Origin: JAAZGD01 sp034003765
GTDB lineage: Bacteria > Bacillota > Clostridia > Peptostreptococcales > Anaerovoracaceae
NCBI GenBank assembly: GCA_034003765.1
Contig: JAVEXZ010000022.1
Span: forward strand, 1 to 24,434
DNA: 24,434 nucleotides
Direction of reading: 5' to 3'
Position 1 is the first letter of the stretch. Every line of letters starts with the position of its first letter. Shown piece by piece: positions 22,696 through 24,434 of this stretch. A program made the position numbers and the translations under genes. The notes under the pieces were generated by a model. The model had not been told where the DNA came from. It was given only the letters and a program-made list of their open reading frames with translations, and ran no database searches.

Positions 22696-24434
22696 ATGAG
22701 CAATATTATAGCTATTGTTGCCCCGATTTCTGCCATTATTGCCTTGATCTTTGCATATGGACTCACTGCTTGGATCGTCAAAATGGACGAAGGGACAGAG
22801 AGAATGAAGGAAATTGCTTCCTATATACGGGAAGGTTCCATGGCATTCTTAAAGAGAGAATACCAAACCATGATTGTGGTTATTGCAGTCTTGTTTTTAC
22901 TTATTGGATTGGCCGTGGGCTGGATGACGGCAGCCTTATATCTATTAGGCTCCCTATTATCAGTGCTAGCAGGCTTCTTCGGAATGCATGTTGCTACTAA
23001 AGGTAATGTAAGGACAGCCCAAGCAGCTCAAGATGGGGGAATGAACAAAGCCCTTAAAGTTGCTTTTAGATCTGGTGCTGTTATGGGACTTTGTGTAACA
23101 GGTTTAGGATTATTGGGAATTGGAACTATCTTTGTAATAATGGGCATTGATAGTGCCTCAGTTATTACTGGCTTTGGTCTTGGTGCTTCATCTATGGCAT
23201 TATTTGGCCGTGTAGGCGGGGGAATATATACTAAAGCTGCTGACGTTGGAGCAGACCTTGTTGGAAAAGTAGAAGCTGGAATTCCAGAAGATGACCCTAG
23301 AAACCCTGCAGTTATTGCAGATAATGTTGGAGACAATGTTGGGGACGTTGCTGGAATGGGATCTGACTTATTTGAATCCTATGTAGGCTCTTTGATATCA
23401 GCTATTGCCTTAGCAGCAGTAGCAGCGGTAAATTCCAATGGACTTTTTGATGCAACAACTGCGGCAATCTTCCCTTTGATTCTTTCAGCTGTGGGAATTA
23501 TTGCTTCTATTATTGGAATCATGATGGTTCGAGGGAATGGCAACACCAACCCTGCAGCAGCTCTAAATCTTGGAACATATATTGCTGGAGGAATCGTTGT
23601 TGTAGCGGCATTGGTATTATCCAAGACAATGCTTGGGGGATTCAACTTTGGTTTTGCAATTATTGCTGGCTTGATTGTGGGTATTGCTATTGGAAAAGTT
23701 ACAGAAATCTACACTTCCGCAGATTACAGATCAGTTAAGAGAATTGCAGAGCAATGTAAAACTGGGGCTGCAACCACCATCATTTCTGGCCTTGGTGTTG
23801 GTATGCTTTCAACGGTTTGGCCAATTATATTTATATGTGTAGGTATCTTTACATCTTACTACTATGCAGGACTTTATGGTATTGCACTTGCAGCAGTAGG
23901 CATGCTTTCTACAACAGGGATGACTGTAGCTGTAGATGCTTATGGTCCTGTTTCTGACAATGCAGGTGGTATCGCTGAAATGGCGGAGCTTCCCCACGAA
24001 GTTCGTGAGATAACCGACAAACTAGACTCAGTTGGTAACACCACAGCTGCCATTGGAAAAGGCTTTGCCATCGGTAGTGCTGCCCTTACAGCTTTAGCAT
24101 TGTTCGCAACTTATGCTACAATTACAGGTTTAAGTGCTGTTAATCTCCTATCACCTGTTGTTATAATTGGATTATTCTTTGGCGCTATGCTACCTTTCCT
24201 TTTCTCAGCTCTTACAATGAACTCAGTAGGAAAAGCAGCTACCCAAATGATTGAAGAAGTAAGACGACAATTCCGGGAGGATCCAGGTATTATGGCAGGA
24301 ACTTCTAAGCCTGATTACGCAAATTGCGTAGATATATCTACAAAGGCTGCTTTAAAAGAAATGGTAGCTCCTGGTCTATTGGCAATTATAGCCCCTCTAT
24401 TTATTGGACTTCTGCTTGGACCCGAAGCCCTAGG
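22696..24434 (+). CDS. hppA: K+-dependent membrane pyrophosphatase, partial at the right edge
   Basis: The enzyme couples pyrophosphate hydrolysis to pumping Na+ or H+ across the membrane. The reading frame is open from the ATG (GGAGGG nine bases upstream) to the window end: 579 codons of an expected 650-700. Substrate-site motifs are DVGADLVGKVE (183-193) and DDPRNPAVIADNVGDNVGDV (199-218), with many membrane helices. A451 in GNTTAAIGKG is the residue of K+-dependent members; K+-independent ones have lysine there. E227 in DLFESYVGS occupies the gate position reported for Na+-pumping enzymes; plant-type H+ pumps have it four residues later. The ion is inferred. Such a pump would recover energy from biosynthetic pyrophosphate. 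Confidence 0.95.
   Translation, partial: MSNIIAIVAPISAIIALIFAYGLTAWIVKMDEGTERMKEIASYIREGSMAFLKREYQTMIVVIAVLFLLIGLAVGWMTAALYLLGSLLSVLAGFFGMHVATKGNVRTAQAAQDGGMNKALKVAFRSGAVMGLCVTGLGLLGIGTIFVIMGIDSASVITGFGLGASSMALFGRVGGGIYTKAADVGADLVGKVEAGIPEDDPRNPAVIADNVGDNVGDVAGMGSDLFESYVGSLISAIALAAVAAVNSNGLFDATTAAIFPLILSAVGIIASIIGIMMVRGNGNTNPAAALNLGTYIAGGIVVVAALVLSKTMLGGFNFGFAIIAGLIVGIAIGKVTEIYTSADYRSVKRIAEQCKTGAATTIISGLGVGMLSTVWPIIFICVGIFTSYYYAGLYGIALAAVGMLSTTGMTVAVDAYGPVSDNAGGIAEMAELPHEVREITDKLDSVGNTTAAIGKGFAIGSAALTALALFATYATITGLSAVNLLSPVVIIGLFFGAMLPFLFSALTMNSVGKAATQMIEEVRRQFREDPGIMAGTSKPDYANCVDISTKAALKEMVAPGLLAIIAPLFIGLLLGPEAL

Overview
The window is a low-to-medium G+C chromosomal segment with strong AGGAGG-type ribosome binding sites, T-rich intrinsic terminators and sigma-A-type promoters. 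The gene content fits an anaerobic, amino-acid-fermenting Firmicute of the class Clostridia: Ptb/Buk, a ferredoxin-dependent indolepyruvate oxidoreductase, a K+-dependent membrane pyrophosphatase, and sigma-54 next to the glycolytic cluster. I cannot name the genus. No rRNA, tRNA, CRISPR array, insertion sequence or prophage is visible.

Layout. (1) 1-3300, minus strand: a dihydropyrimidinase/hydantoinase preceded by an NCS1 nucleobase/hydantoin permease, with a hairpin between them and a terminator after the hydrolase; an uptake and ring-opening unit. (2) 3412-8544, minus strand: an efflux operon in the order membrane-fusion protein, RND pump, TetR repressor. Its sigma-A promoter carries two related operator palindromes. 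(3) 8614-13670, plus strand: nth (endonuclease III), ptb, iorA, iorB and buk, tightly packed. Together the last four can oxidise an aryl pyruvate to aryl-acetyl-CoA, move the acyl group to phosphate and make ATP. (4) 13771-15453, minus strand: hom, a homoserine dehydrogenase without an ACT domain, translationally coupled to a small SEC-C zinc-motif gene. A bidirectional terminator separates it from buk. (5) 15545-22590, plus strand: trmL, a degenerate short-period repeat array, rpoN, then gap, pgk, tpiA, eno and secG. No cggR lies before gap and no gpmI lies between tpiA and eno. (6) 22696 to the right edge: hppA, a membrane pyrophosphatase whose motifs point to a K+-dependent, probably Na+-pumping enzyme; it is cut by the window end.

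Most genes are recognisable housekeeping or metabolic families. The most interesting features are the ptb-iorA-iorB-buk module, the two operators at the RND promoter, the ~11.5-bp repeat array before rpoN, the ACT-less homoserine dehydrogenase coupled to a SEC-C protein, and the missing cggR and gpmI. I found no convincing evidence of a wholly undescribed system. Several start codons were moved from the longest open frame to starts with a ribosome binding site or family support: tetR to a GTG at 4111, iorA to 10244, the SEC-C gene to 14405, trmL to 15545 and rpoN to 16200.
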